A DNA stretch of 32,094 bases from Ruminococcus sp. (GTDB lineage Bacteria > Bacillota > Clostridia > Oscillospirales > Ruminococcaceae). Below are positions 15,366 through 24,305 of the stretch, in pieces. Both the position numbers and the translations under genes were made by a program. The DNA is taken from NCBI GenBank assembly GCA_015066845.1, contig SVNO01000022.1:1-32094 (forward strand). The letters run 5' to 3'. How positions within the stretch are numbered: position 1 is the first letter of the stretch; every line of letters begins with the position of its first letter. The notes under the pieces were generated by a model, which was given only the letters and a program-made list of their open reading frames with translations, was not told the DNA's origin and searched no databases.

Positions 15366-15433
15366 TATGATACTGGAGTATTATGCTGTATTGTACTCAC
15401 TACTTTTACAGAAAAATTATTGGAGGTGGTCGA

Positions 15434-16630
15434 ATGAAGAGTTTTTCCTACGTTGCAAAAACCCCTGCAAACAAGCAGATAAAGGGTACAATCAACGCGG
15501 AGGATGAGAGAGAATTCAGTGCGAAGCTCAGAGAAAAGGGCTATACTCTCATCAGCTATGAGGAAAAAGAAATCGGCGCAAAGAAAACTGTGAAGAAGTT
15601 CAAGACCAAGGAGCTGGCATTTAACTGCCGTCAGCTTGCAGCAATGCTGACATCCGGTCTGACGCTGGTCAAAGCACTGGACATTTTGAGTAAGGAGCAG
15701 CCCAATGAGGCATCCAAGGCAGTCTGGCAGAGCGTGTATGAGAACGTGCAGAAGGGTGAATCCTTCTCCTCGTCCCTGGAAGCGTTCAAGGGCGTATTCC
15801 CTGACTTCCTGATCTCAATGGTATCCGCAGGTGAGTCCAGTGGTTCGCTTGATATTATTATGCAGCGAATGAGTGACCATTATGCAAAGGAAAACAAGAT
15901 GAACAATACCGTCAAGGGTGCGATGACCTATCCTATCATCCTCTTGATACTCTGTATTGCCATCGTTATCGGTATGTTTACCTTTATCATGCCGACGTTC
16001 GCAAATCTGTTTGAAAGCGAAGAAGATATGCCGCCTCTGACACGCGTCATGATGGGCTTCAGTGATTCGCTGGTAAACTACTGGTTCGTTTATCTTGGTG
16101 TCATTGTTGTAGTTGTATTTGCAATTATCTATGCATTGAAGCTCCCGAACACTCGTCTGAAATGGGACAAATTCATCATCAAGGGTCCGGCATTCGGCCC
16201 TCTGGTTGTCAAGATTTATACAGCACGTTTTGCAAGAACACTGGCTTCTCTGTACTCCAGCGGTATCCCGATGGTAGAGTGCCTGCAGCGTTCTTCTGCG
16301 ATTCTCGGCAACCGTTACATCAGCCAGTGCTTTGAAAATGTAGTCGATGAAGTAAAACAGGGTGAAACCTTGTCTGCGTCCATTACCAGAACGGAAATCT
16401 TCGACTCCATGTTCTGCTCCATTATCTACGTCGGTGAGGAAGCCGGTGCGCTGGATACCATCCTGCAAAAGACTTCCGACTACTACGATGAAGAAGCGGA
16501 CTCCGCAGTTGGACGACTCGTCAGCCTGCTCGAACCGGTTATGATTATCATCATGGGTATCGCTGTAGCTCTGGTCGTTGCATCTGTACTGCCTGCAATG
16601 TATGGCTCTTTCGAGGCTATCGCAGCATAA
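15434..16630 (+). CDS. pilC: Type IV pilus inner-membrane platform protein PilC
   Basis: Encodes 398 residues from the ATG at 15434, which follows TGGAGGTGG; the longer frame from 15383 has no site. PilC/GspF proteins sit in the cytoplasmic membrane and couple the PilB and PilT motors to pilin addition and removal. The N-terminal KSFSYVAKTPANKQIKGTI is the usual PilC opening. Two T2SSF domains span about residues 58-190 and 260-395. Membrane helices lie near 170-195 (YPIILLILCIAIVIGMFTFIMP), 215-240 and 368-390 (EPVMIIIMGIAVALVVASVLPAMY). The repeated VSAGESSGSLDIIMQRM and VGEEAGALDTILQKTSDYY motifs mark the two halves. It is the first gene of the operon. Confidence 0.95.
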   Translation: MKSFSYVAKTPANKQIKGTINAEDEREFSAKLREKGYTLISYEEKEIGAKKTVKKFKTKELAFNCRQLAAMLTSGLTLVKALDILSKEQPNEASKAVWQSVYENVQKGESFSSSLEAFKGVFPDFLISMVSAGESSGSLDIIMQRMSDHYAKENKMNNTVKGAMTYPIILLILCIAIVIGMFTFIMPTFANLFESEEDMPPLTRVMMGFSDSLVNYWFVYLGVIVVVVFAIIYALKLPNTRLKWDKFIIKGPAFGPLVVKIYTARFARTLASLYSSGIPMVECLQRSSAILGNRYISQCFENVVDEVKQGETLSASITRTEIFDSMFCSIIYVGEEAGALDTILQKTSDYYDEEADSAVGRLVSLLEPVMIIIMGIAVALVVASVLPAMYGSFEAIAA

Positions 16631-16663
16631 AACCAATTCAATTAACGAGAGGTGGAAAAGTAA

Positions 16664-18313
16664 ATGCTTTCATTTGATATTACCGATAGAAATATACGCA
16701 TTATCAGAGGTACTGAAAACGGCGGCAAGATTAGAATCAGTGCAGCCGCTAACCTCGACCTGGAGGAAGCAGTAATCGTCAATGGCCATGTTAACGATAT
16801 TAACCGCGTGGCTATGATGATCAATCAGGTATGTAAGCAGAACGGCATGACCGATAAAGAGGCCATCGTCTGCATCTCCTCCAACCAGACCGTGTTCAAG
16901 GAGCTTCTGATTCCTCCGAATCCGAAGGAGAGCGAGTTCCTCAAGAACGTTCGTCATGAGCTGCAGATGCAGATCAACGTCGATGACTCCTATGCAGTGG
17001 GCTACCTGAGTGTGGGCGAACTGGAAGAAAATGAGCATGGCGAAAAGGTACAGCGCATCCTTGCAACAGCATGTCCGTATGATGTGGTTGACTGCTACAA
17101 GCGTATCTTCAGTATGCTGGGCATCACCCTGAAGACCATCATGATTGGCTGTAACGCGATCACCAAGGTACTGCTTGCTGATGTAAAGGTAAAGAGCCTG
17201 ATGCCGCTGCTGGCTGTACAGATTGACAAGAACTTCATCTCTCTCAACCTGTACGAGAATAACCAGCTGTCCTTCTCCCGTTTCGCGTCCATCGATCCTG
17301 AGGACTACGAGAATCCGGACGACTATGTATTCGAGGCTGTGAACGAGAACATCTTCCGTATGATTCAGTTCGCAAGAAGCCGTGGCTCTGAAGCAATTTC
17401 CAACGTTGTATTCTATGGTGACATTAACGCATCTCCGAACCTCTACAACCGTCTGGTTGATGAGATGGAGAACAACGAAATCAGCGTAAGCCAGCTGAAC
17501 GTACCGCCGCAGATTCATGGTTATCAGAACCTCGAATTCTCCCTGTATGCTAACGCGATCGGTGCGATGTTCAAGCGTAACAAGATTACTGAACACGTTA
17601 ACCTGCTCGATGGCGATATCAGCAATGCATTGACCAATGCAATGAAGGCACGTCAGTCCGAGGGCGGCGTTCCGGTAGTACCGCTTATCTGTGCAGTACT
17701 GAGTGCAGTAGTTGTTCTGGGTTCATGGGGTTTCCTGACACTCAAGAATAACAGTGTAAAGAATGAAACCAAGAGATTGCAGGCAGAAATTGACAGCCCT
17801 GAAACAGCTGCAAAGCTGCAGCAGTATGAGGACCTGAAGGTACTCCGAGAGGAAGTCAAGAATTACCACACTCTCATTACAAACTCCAGCGAAGCATACA
17901 AGAGCCGTCCGGTTCTGGTTGAAGAGGCTTTTGTAGCAGTGGATGAGACACTCAAGCTGATGATGGAGCAGAATCCGGGTACACGCGAGGCGGCAGTTGT
18001 TGAACGCTGCGACTATGATAAGGGTGTTCTTGCTGTACCGATTGAAATTCTGACAGTGGATGAATTCTCCCAGAAGTATCCGACAATGGTTGTAGATCAT
18101 CTCTATAATGAGTATGGCGATCTGTTTGGCGAAGTAGAATATGTTGGTTATACTGTAGATGAAGTAACAGTGATTGAAGGTGAAACTGCAGCACCGGGTG
18201 CGCGTGATGGTAAGGAAATTCATTTCTCACTGCTTCTGAACTTGCAGCAGAATGAAAAGCCGGATCTCGACAGAGATGCAGTGGAGGAATCCACTGAGGA
18301 AGCAGCAAGCTAA
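16664..18313 (+). CDS. PilM-PilN fusion protein of the type IV pilus alignment complex
   Basis: Encodes 549 residues. Residues 1 to about 325 are PilM-like, an actin-fold cytoplasmic ring protein: LSFDITDRNIRII start, VCISSNQTVFKELLIPP, HELQMQI and VQIDKNFISLNLYEN. A membrane helix follows at 337-358 (PVVPLICAVLSAVVVLGSWGFL). Then come a coiled coil (about 361-410) and an extracytoplasmic alpha/beta region, which is the PilN layout. In most bacteria PilM and PilN are separate, joined by a short cytoplasmic PilN tail; here the link is covalent. The ATG at 16664 follows AGAGGTGG. pilO starts 15 bases after the stop, so the order C-MN-O matches the usual pilM-N-O cluster. The acidic C-terminus (DAVEESTEEAAS) is unusual. 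Confidence 0.85.
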   Translation: MLSFDITDRNIRIIRGTENGGKIRISAAANLDLEEAVIVNGHVNDINRVAMMINQVCKQNGMTDKEAIVCISSNQTVFKELLIPPNPKESEFLKNVRHELQMQINVDDSYAVGYLSVGELEENEHGEKVQRILATACPYDVVDCYKRIFSMLGITLKTIMIGCNAITKVLLADVKVKSLMPLLAVQIDKNFISLNLYENNQLSFSRFASIDPEDYENPDDYVFEAVNENIFRMIQFARSRGSEAISNVVFYGDINASPNLYNRLVDEMENNEISVSQLNVPPQIHGYQNLEFSLYANAIGAMFKRNKITEHVNLLDGDISNALTNAMKARQSEGGVPVVPLICAVLSAVVVLGSWGFLTLKNNSVKNETKRLQAEIDSPETAAKLQQYEDLKVLREEVKNYHTLITNSSEAYKSRPVLVEEAFVAVDETLKLMMEQNPGTREAAVVERCDYDKGVLAVPIEILTVDEFSQKYPTMVVDHLYNEYGDLFGEVEYVGYTVDEVTVIEGETAAPGARDGKEIHFSLLLNLQQNEKPDLDRDAVEESTEEAAS

Positions 18314-18328
18314 AGGAGGGTGAACACA

Positions 18329-19141
18329 ATGAAAATGGAAATGAGTTATCGCGATAAAATCATTCTTATCGTACTGTTTATTATTCTGATTCTGGTAGGC
18401 GGCTTCTTTGCACTGATCAGACCGAAGTACAAGGAACTCAAGGTAAGTAAAGAGGCACTGGAAGTTGTAAGAACAGAGTGGGAAGGCATCGAGAAGAAGT
18501 TCGAACAGATCCCGATTATCCAGAAGGCTATCACAAAGAATTACGAGGAAGCAAAAAAAGAAGCAAAGGTATTTGAGAATACTGCATTTGTTTCTGCAAA
18601 CGAATCCTGGACACATGAAAAGTCCAGCTATGAGATTGACGAATATCTCCAGTCAGCCATTGATGAGTGTGAACTGAAGGTAGAAGCATTCACGCTTGAT
18701 GAGGTTGACTCTGAGGAAATGTCCTACTACTTCATCGAACCCGATGTTGTAACACATTCTCTGCTGGAAGCTGCGGATGTGAACGGCAACCATGCTGAAA
18801 AGGTTGCAAAAATCATGAAGGAAAATACAGTACTGAACGAGCGTCAGGTTGCAGAGGTAATGGTTCAGAATCTTCAGCTGACTGTAAACTGCAAGAGAGA
18901 AAACCTGATGAAGTTCCTCGCGAAGATTGACGAAGACAATAATGCGGTTCTGGTAACTACAGTGAACATTGAGAACTATCAGTTCGACGAGAGTGAATCT
19001 CCTTCCGCAGGTGGTGCAGGTGATGAGGCAGCTGTGATTCAGAAGGTTGAACCGAACACTGGCACATCCAGAGTAATCATCAATATCAGCTTCTATAGCG
19101 CAGTTCCGATTGACGAGCCTGATCTTGGTGAAATCGCATAA
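18329..19141 (+). CDS. pilO: PilO-like type IV pilus alignment protein
   Basis: Encodes 270 residues from the ATG at 18329, eight or nine bases after AAAGGAGG; a GTG at 18320 is too close to that site. A short cytoplasmic start (MKMEMSYRDK) leads into one membrane helix (about 10-30, IILIVLFIILILVGGFFALI). A coiled coil follows (about 33-95, RPKYKELKVSKEALEVV and beyond), then a mixed extracytoplasmic domain. This is the PilO/GspM-like layout. Position directly after the PilM-PilN fusion supports it. Direct sequence motifs are weak, as is normal for PilO, so the name rests on topology plus neighbours. PilO pairs with PilN to carry signals between the motor and the pilus base. Confidence 0.8.
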   Translation: MKMEMSYRDKIILIVLFIILILVGGFFALIRPKYKELKVSKEALEVVRTEWEGIEKKFEQIPIIQKAITKNYEEAKKEAKVFENTAFVSANESWTHEKSSYEIDEYLQSAIDECELKVEAFTLDEVDSEEMSYYFIEPDVVTHSLLEAADVNGNHAEKVAKIMKENTVLNERQVAEVMVQNLQLTVNCKRENLMKFLAKIDEDNNAVLVTTVNIENYQFDESESPSAGGAGDEAAVIQKVEPNTGTSRVIINISFYSAVPIDEPDLGEIA

Positions 19142-19191
19142 GTACAAGAAAAAATGAAATCGCAACAGACTTCATCGGAAAGGTGGTAAGG

Positions 19192-21948
19192 ATGATGAAG
19201 GATAACAAAAGTACTCCGAAGGTAAAGGGTACCGTTTTGTACACTGTTGTTTCCGTGCTCATGGTGCTCATCGTTTTTCTGATGGGCACGCTGGCACTTG
19301 CAGCAACAGCAAACAGACGGTCTTACACCAATTACCAAAAAGAACAGACCGAGTACACCGCAAGACTGCTGCTTGATTCCGTTGTTAAGACAATTGAAGA
19401 TGACACCACCACGACAGGTATCCGTCAACAGATGGTAAATGGACTGACCTCCGTAGGCAGTTCCATGACGGTAACGGTTACACTGGAGGGTGTGGACCAC
19501 GATGTAGAAATCACCAATGTCGGCGAAAAGACATTGTATGATGAAGCAAGAACACAGTGGGTAACCGGTGATGTCTATGAAGTTGCTGCGGTCAACAGCA
19601 AGCTGTTGGCAGATACAACATTCTGTGCATACATCGTAGGTGAGCACGAAGTTACCAGAAGAAGCAATGGCGGCGGCGGTGCGTTCGTCTCCATGGGTGA
19701 CCTCGGCGGAAGCGAAATCGGTACCGGTGGTTACATCACTGGCGGTACTTATGTCGGTGTAGGCGAGGCAGAGCATGACTATGAGCTCGGTTACATGGGT
19801 GAAACCATTATGGATGCGCCGTTCTTTGCAAAGGGCAATGTTAATGCAGAAAACGAAGTGTTCTTCCACTTCACAAAGCCCGGCGACTCCTTTATTGTAA
19901 CAGGCAATTACACAGCAAATAACGCAGGTGGTCTGATTCCGGTTTTTGACGGATTCCAGTGGGATCCCACACTCACAGACCAGTCCTACGAACAGCTGCC
20001 GTACATTTTTATCGGCGGCACATTCAAGGTGGATTCTCAGTACAAGAGAGTCAACAATTTCAACCCCTTCGGTGAACCCGATTATGCAGTAAACCTCTAC
20101 TGCGGCAACATTGATGTTCACAGCGATGTCGGCTTGAACCTCTATGGTGACCTGTATACCTTTGAGTCAGGTACAGAAAACAAACTCGGCAGTAACGGTG
20201 CAGACAGTAAACTGTATAAGTGGACTGCAAAGACACTGCAGAAGAAGGATTCTACTACCACTGAGCTTGGTAACTGGTACTCCATGGGTGCTGTCAGACT
20301 CAGCGGCAACAGAGATATTGTTATTGAAGGCGACCTTCGCGTAGACAATGACATTTATATTGAAGGCAATTGCAAGCTCAATGTACAGGGCAACATCGTA
20401 TGCGGTGGTACACTGTATAACAGCAGCAATAATGTCATTGCAACAGGAATTTATGCAAGCGACATCAGTAATAGCGGCAAAATCGAGTGCAGACGTTCTG
20501 TCCATTCCTTTGCAGCGGATATCGGAAATGTTGTATGCGCTACTCCCTATGTGCCGCACACACCGAGTGCTGCCGACATTGTCGGTGCGAAGAGAGTGTG
20601 GTATGATGATTTTGTAATTCGTACTGATGCGGCAGCGCAGAATTGTGAGTATTCCTATAATGAGTATGTAGACCTTCTTGGTGCTATTACTACCATACCC
20701 AAAACTGGTATGATTTACACCGGTGGTTATGATCCGGCATCCGGTCAGACATTTGAGGAGTTCTTCGAGGCAACTGTGCCGGAATTCCATGAAGTCATGG
20801 AAAAGAGTCGCAACAGCGGCGAAGCAAATGCAACAGTGGAAAACCTCTACAGCATTGCTGGAGTGTATGGCGACATTTATCCGCCTGACTTCACAAGACA
20901 GAAGCTGCTCGACCCCGCAAACGGCATTGTAAAACAGCCGGAAGCAGCGGATTATGAGAATGTATACCCGACCAAGATTTCTGAGCTTGGCCCGAACGTT
21001 TACGATTCGACAACCGGTACACTGAAGATCCCGACGTACAACGAAGCTAATCTGGCAAGCATGAAGAAGAATATTCCGGGCGGCAACACACAGGATGAAT
21101 GGTTTGAAATTACTACCTCCTGCGAGCTGACTGGTACGTTCAACGACAACATCTACATTAAGCCCAACGGCAACCCGATTACCGTTATCCTGAACAATGT
21201 AAGAATGAGTCAGGACGGCGGCGGCGGTAAGACGCAGATCATCATTGACGATGAGAGCCAGGTAACACTCTTTATCAGAGGTACTACCAAGATTGACAGT
21301 GGTTTCATCGTTACCGCAGATTGGATGGACGCTATCTATGGCGATACCCATACATTGGCACCCAGACCCGGCAGACCGGGTAACCCCGGACATGGCAGAG
21401 GCGGCGGATGGTTTGCAGGTACAAGAGCATCCAGCACACTTCCCATGGCAGCTGATGTGACAACTGTCAGACAGAATGCATCCGTAACAGACTGGTTCTA
21501 TCCGAACGTTATCATTTATGGTGAAGAAAATTCTGTTCTCGATATGTCCACGAACAACTCTCTGGTAACTGCACATGTCCGTGCACCTGAGATGAAGTTC
21601 CTGCAGAAGATGGGTATGCAGCTCGGTAATAAGATTGAGTACATCGGTACCGGCACCATGATTTATGGACCGGGCGGCAGCTATTCCGCAGACGCAAATT
21701 CGCTGGGCGTTGTTGGTCAGCTTATCGCTGGTCAGATCGTAATGGACAACAACCAGAAGTGGGGTATGCTTTACGTTACCGATGGCGGTGCAGGCGCATC
21801 TTGCAGCTGTGGTTGTCCGCGTTGTAACGTGACAAGTCCGAGTACTTGTGCATGTAATTGTGGCACTCCGGGCTGTATCTGTACCGGTGCTACGCCTTCC
21901 GGTTCTATTCCGGCAAGATTCACCACATTGTATTATAACTACTACTAA
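19192..21948 (+). CDS. Very large PilX-like pilus-associated protein with Cys-rich tail
   Basis: Encodes 918 residues from the ATG at 19192 (AAAGGTGG upstream; the next codon is also ATG). A short basic start leads into a membrane helix at about 14-38 (VLYTVVSVLMVLIVFLMGTLALAATA) followed by NRRSYTNYQKEQTEYTARLLLDS. That resembles the PilX N-terminal layout rather than a class III prepilin, since there is no G-FTLIE site. The rest is extracytoplasmic. It includes a bactofilin-like or beta-helix stretch at about 370-425 (DIVIEGDLRVDNDIYIEGN), a Gly/Pro-rich stretch at about 723-743, and nine cysteines at about 870-898 in CxCxCxxC-type clusters. It sits between pilO and the prepilins, so a tip adhesin or minor-pilin-like role is likely. 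I do not recognise the family. Confidence 0.75.
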   Translation: MMKDNKSTPKVKGTVLYTVVSVLMVLIVFLMGTLALAATANRRSYTNYQKEQTEYTARLLLDSVVKTIEDDTTTTGIRQQMVNGLTSVGSSMTVTVTLEGVDHDVEITNVGEKTLYDEARTQWVTGDVYEVAAVNSKLLADTTFCAYIVGEHEVTRRSNGGGGAFVSMGDLGGSEIGTGGYITGGTYVGVGEAEHDYELGYMGETIMDAPFFAKGNVNAENEVFFHFTKPGDSFIVTGNYTANNAGGLIPVFDGFQWDPTLTDQSYEQLPYIFIGGTFKVDSQYKRVNNFNPFGEPDYAVNLYCGNIDVHSDVGLNLYGDLYTFESGTENKLGSNGADSKLYKWTAKTLQKKDSTTTELGNWYSMGAVRLSGNRDIVIEGDLRVDNDIYIEGNCKLNVQGNIVCGGTLYNSSNNVIATGIYASDISNSGKIECRRSVHSFAADIGNVVCATPYVPHTPSAADIVGAKRVWYDDFVIRTDAAAQNCEYSYNEYVDLLGAITTIPKTGMIYTGGYDPASGQTFEEFFEATVPEFHEVMEKSRNSGEANATVENLYSIAGVYGDIYPPDFTRQKLLDPANGIVKQPEAADYENVYPTKISELGPNVYDSTTGTLKIPTYNEANLASMKKNIPGGNTQDEWFEITTSCELTGTFNDNIYIKPNGNPITVILNNVRMSQDGGGGKTQIIIDDESQVTLFIRGTTKIDSGFIVTADWMDAIYGDTHTLAPRPGRPGNPGHGRGGGWFAGTRASSTLPMAADVTTVRQNASVTDWFYPNVIIYGEENSVLDMSTNNSLVTAHVRAPEMKFLQKMGMQLGNKIEYIGTGTMIYGPGGSYSADANSLGVVGQLIAGQIVMDNNQKWGMLYVTDGGAGASCSCGCPRCNVTSPSTCACNCGTPGCICTGATPSGSIPARFTTLYYNYY

Positions 21949-21965
21949 TGAGAGGAGTGCTGTTT

Positions 21966-22397
21966 ATGAAAAAACTGAAGAAAAAACGCGTAAAGGGCAT
22001 GACTCTGATTGAGGTCATCATTTCTCTGGCGATTTTCACCGTTCTCACTGCCATGATGGTAGAAGTAGGTTCGGTGACAAAATCCCTGATGATGTCCACC
22101 AATCACCTGACAAACAAAACAACAGCAGAATCTCCCATCGGTGCTGTGCGCGATGTTACAGGATTGCAGGATGCTGCGAAAACTGTTGTTGTTGACCCCG
22201 CTGATGCTGCGCAGGTGGACGCTGCAATGGGTAAGACGGACCTTACGGTTACTGTCACATCCCGCGGCTACACGAATGATGTTGCAGTAACACGCTATTC
22301 CACAGGTGCGGCTGCACAAATGGCAACAGCAAACGGCACAAATTGTGATACCTCCAAGCATATGAACGGCGATCTCGTGTTCTATGATATCCACTAA
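21966..22397 (+). CDS. Type IV prepilin, short
   Basis: Encodes 143 residues from the ATG at 21966, after GAGGAG. The class III signal KKLKKKRVKG-MTLIEVIISLAIF is cut by PilD after G11 and leaves an N-terminal methionine, with Glu5 conserved. The hydrophobic helix continues to about residue 32. The globular part is small, with an Ala-rich segment (DPADAAQVDAAMGK) and one cysteine. The hydrophobic core and short head fit a pilin subunit or minor pilin (PilV/GspI-like). Which of the two prepilins here is the major subunit cannot be told. It overlaps the upstream stop region closely and lies 15 bases before the next prepilin. Confidence 0.9.
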   Translation: MKKLKKKRVKGMTLIEVIISLAIFTVLTAMMVEVGSVTKSLMMSTNHLTNKTTAESPIGAVRDVTGLQDAAKTVVVDPADAAQVDAAMGKTDLTVTVTSRGYTNDVAVTRYSTGAAAQMATANGTNCDTSKHMNGDLVFYDIH

Positions 22398-22412
22398 GTA
22401 AGGAGGATTCAC

Positions 22413-23378
22413 ATGAAAAAAAGAGTTAAGGGTTTTACCCTGATTGAATTGATTGTTGTAATGGCAGTCTTTGCTATCATCATGTTCGGCGCACTGCAAT
22501 TGATCCCGTCAGTGCTGAAAATGATGGTGCAGGCGGATGTCCATGAGGGAGGAAATGCTGCTGTCAGCAGTATTTCCAACTACCTCGAAAGTGAGCTGTC
22601 CACGGCTGAATACCTGTATGCGACTGATACAATGCCTGTAATCAATGACAAGGGCGGCAATGAGCTTGAGCTTGCTGACAAGAGCATGGTAAAGGAATTT
22701 GTTGAACGCTTCTATGAGGGTGTTCTGAAGGATGGCGCAAGACCGGCATCTCCGCAGTACGGTAACGGTAAGGTGCATGTCCTTCTCATTGACAACAATA
22801 ACAATGGTAGAATCAGCGAGATCGTATACAGAGTCAGTGACTTTGGCATTGGTGTTACCGATGCAGATATTGTATATGAATCTTCCTCCATGTACGCAGT
22901 GAACAAGGCATATTATGATACCTATCAGTTTGAAATTCTTTGCGGAACTTATGACGAGAGTGGTTTTGATTTGACAGACCCTGTTGATTATCAGAATTTC
23001 GTGAACAGTCTTTCCAATAAGAACACTGCATTCAGCATTCGTGCAACAACAAACAGAAACAATACAGACTATTCCTTTGTAACAAATTCCACAATGTCAC
23101 TCGTTAACCTCTATAACAACCGTGCGTCTGGCGGCGTTCCCACTGGCACATACTATGTTGTGACTGAGGAAACAGAGGGCGGTTCAATTGTACCGTATAT
23201 TGTAGATATCAGCAAAGGTTATGGTGTAGCCCAGACCGTTACCAGCTATGACACTGTACATACCAATTCCCGTAAGTACGGTAAGCTGACGGAGGGCAAA
23301 ATCATCAACTATGTGGGCGGTACAAATGACGGCTACTGCTTCATCTATAGTTATGGTTCTGAAATCGAAACAGACTAA
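22413..23378 (+). CDS. Type IV prepilin, long, with a calcium-loop-like motif
   Basis: Encodes 321 residues. The signal MKKRVKG-FTLIELIVVMAVF is a textbook class III prepilin site (cut after G7, Phe1, Glu5). The head is larger than a typical major pilin and fits a minor pilin of the PilW/GspJ type. DNNNNGRISEIV (127-138) resembles an EF-hand or dockerin-type calcium loop, with Asp/Asn at positions 1, 3 and 5, Gly at 6 and Ile at 8, but without the final Glu at 12. TAAGGAGG lies before the ATG. It is the last gene of this operon segment, ended by the bidirectional hairpin at 23389. Confidence 0.9.
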   Translation: MKKRVKGFTLIELIVVMAVFAIIMFGALQLIPSVLKMMVQADVHEGGNAAVSSISNYLESELSTAEYLYATDTMPVINDKGGNELELADKSMVKEFVERFYEGVLKDGARPASPQYGNGKVHVLLIDNNNNGRISEIVYRVSDFGIGVTDADIVYESSSMYAVNKAYYDTYQFEILCGTYDESGFDLTDPVDYQNFVNSLSNKNTAFSIRATTNRNNTDYSFVTNSTMSLVNLYNNRASGGVPTGTYYVVTEETEGGSIVPYIVDISKGYGVAQTVTSYDTVHTNSRKYGKLTEGKIINYVGGTNDGYCFIYSYGSEIETD

Positions 23379-23382
23379 GTAA

Positions 23383-23425
23383 AAAAATCGGCAGTCGGAA
23401 GGATTGCTCCCGACTGCCGGATTTT
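23383..23425. terminator. Bidirectional terminator between the prepilin operon and pilD
   Basis: The stem CGGCAGTCGG (23389-23398) with CCGACTGCCG (23410-23419) is flanked by a seven-A run on the left and GATTTTA on the right. The minus-strand U-tract is strong, so it mainly ends pilD transcription, and it also ends the plus-strand operon. Confidence 0.88.
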
Positions 23426-23430
23426 ACAAG

Positions 23431-24270
23431 CTATTCCATGACAACTACTGCGTAGGGGTCATATGTCAGCAGTTCTATGTACCACTCCATGACTGCCTCT
23501 CCGAACAGTGTTCCGAGGAACAGTCCCATTGCAAGATACGGGCCGAATGCGAAGATGGATTCGCCGCTGCGGTACTTGCTGATGACACCGCCGACTGCTG
23601 CGAGCAGGATGCCGAAGAATGCGGAAATGCAAACCGCCTTCCATCCGATCAACGCACCGCTGACAGCCATCAGAATGGTATCGCCCAGCTCAATGCCACG
23701 AATGCGTTCACCGGTTTTCGCCTTCTTGTAGACGGCAACGATCTCACCAATGAGGAAGAACGGTACACTGATGCAGACAAGCCCAATCAGACGATCCGGC
23801 AGGCTGACAGCTTCCGTGAAAATTGCATCCGGTACAGCAAGTACCAGAATGAGTGCGAGCATCCCAAGGTCCATCCACTGCTTGTCGTAGTCGATAAACC
23901 CGACGCAGATGAGAATGGAAAAGAAGATGCAGCAGAGAATGGAATGCAGATTGAAGTCGAGCACGGCAAAGGTGACCACATAAATGATACCGTTGAGTGC
24001 CTCAACGATGGGGTAACGCGGCGAGATTTTCTGACCGCAGCTGTGACACTTTCCTCTGAGAAAGAGCCAGCTGAAAATCGGTACCAGGTCGCGGAACCGG
24101 ATTTTTGCACCGCAGCTCATACAGTGCGATGACCGTTTGATCAGGGATTCATTTTCGGGCAGTCTGTAAATGACAACATTTAAAAAACTGCCGATACAAA
24201 TACCATAGAAAAAAACGATCGGGTAGAACATCAGGTAAAAACCAATGTCCATGAATTCATTGTGCAGCAT
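23431..24270 (-). CDS. pilD: Prepilin peptidase / N-methyltransferase PilD
   Basis: Encodes 279 residues, an integral membrane aspartic protease that cuts the leader from the prepilins in this locus and methylates the new N-terminus. The N-terminal domain has IGSFLNVVIYRLPE and two zinc CxxC pairs (C50/C53 and C75/C78) with the PRYPIVE segment. Catalytic aspartates are D127 (GFIDYDKQ) and D197 (GIELGDTIL). The second motif reads ELGD where GxGD is usual. Several membrane helices follow. The start at 24270 has AAAGGAGG upstream. The gene is transcribed against the rest of the pilus locus, from a promoter in the 94-base gap to pilB. Confidence 0.95.
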   Translation of the reverse strand: MLHNEFMDIGFYLMFYPIVFFYGICIGSFLNVVIYRLPENESLIKRSSHCMSCGAKIRFRDLVPIFSWLFLRGKCHSCGQKISPRYPIVEALNGIIYVVTFAVLDFNLHSILCCIFFSILICVGFIDYDKQWMDLGMLALILVLAVPDAIFTEAVSLPDRLIGLVCISVPFFLIGEIVAVYKKAKTGERIRGIELGDTILMAVSGALIGWKAVCISAFFGILLAAVGGVISKYRSGESIFAFGPYLAMGLFLGTLFGEAVMEWYIELLTYDPYAVVVME

Positions 24271-24305
24271 GATGTTTGTCCTCCTTTAAGGTCGATGATA
24301 TATAT

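Noticed and set aside
15366-15433. c-di-GMP riboswitch before the pilus operon
   Set aside because: I looked for one because some clostridial pilus genes have it; the leader is only about 60 bases and lacks the conserved motifs.
23404-24132. Plus-strand frame of 242 codons opposite pilD
   Set aside because: Antisense shadow; pilD has both catalytic aspartates, zinc cysteines, ribosome site, promoter and terminator.
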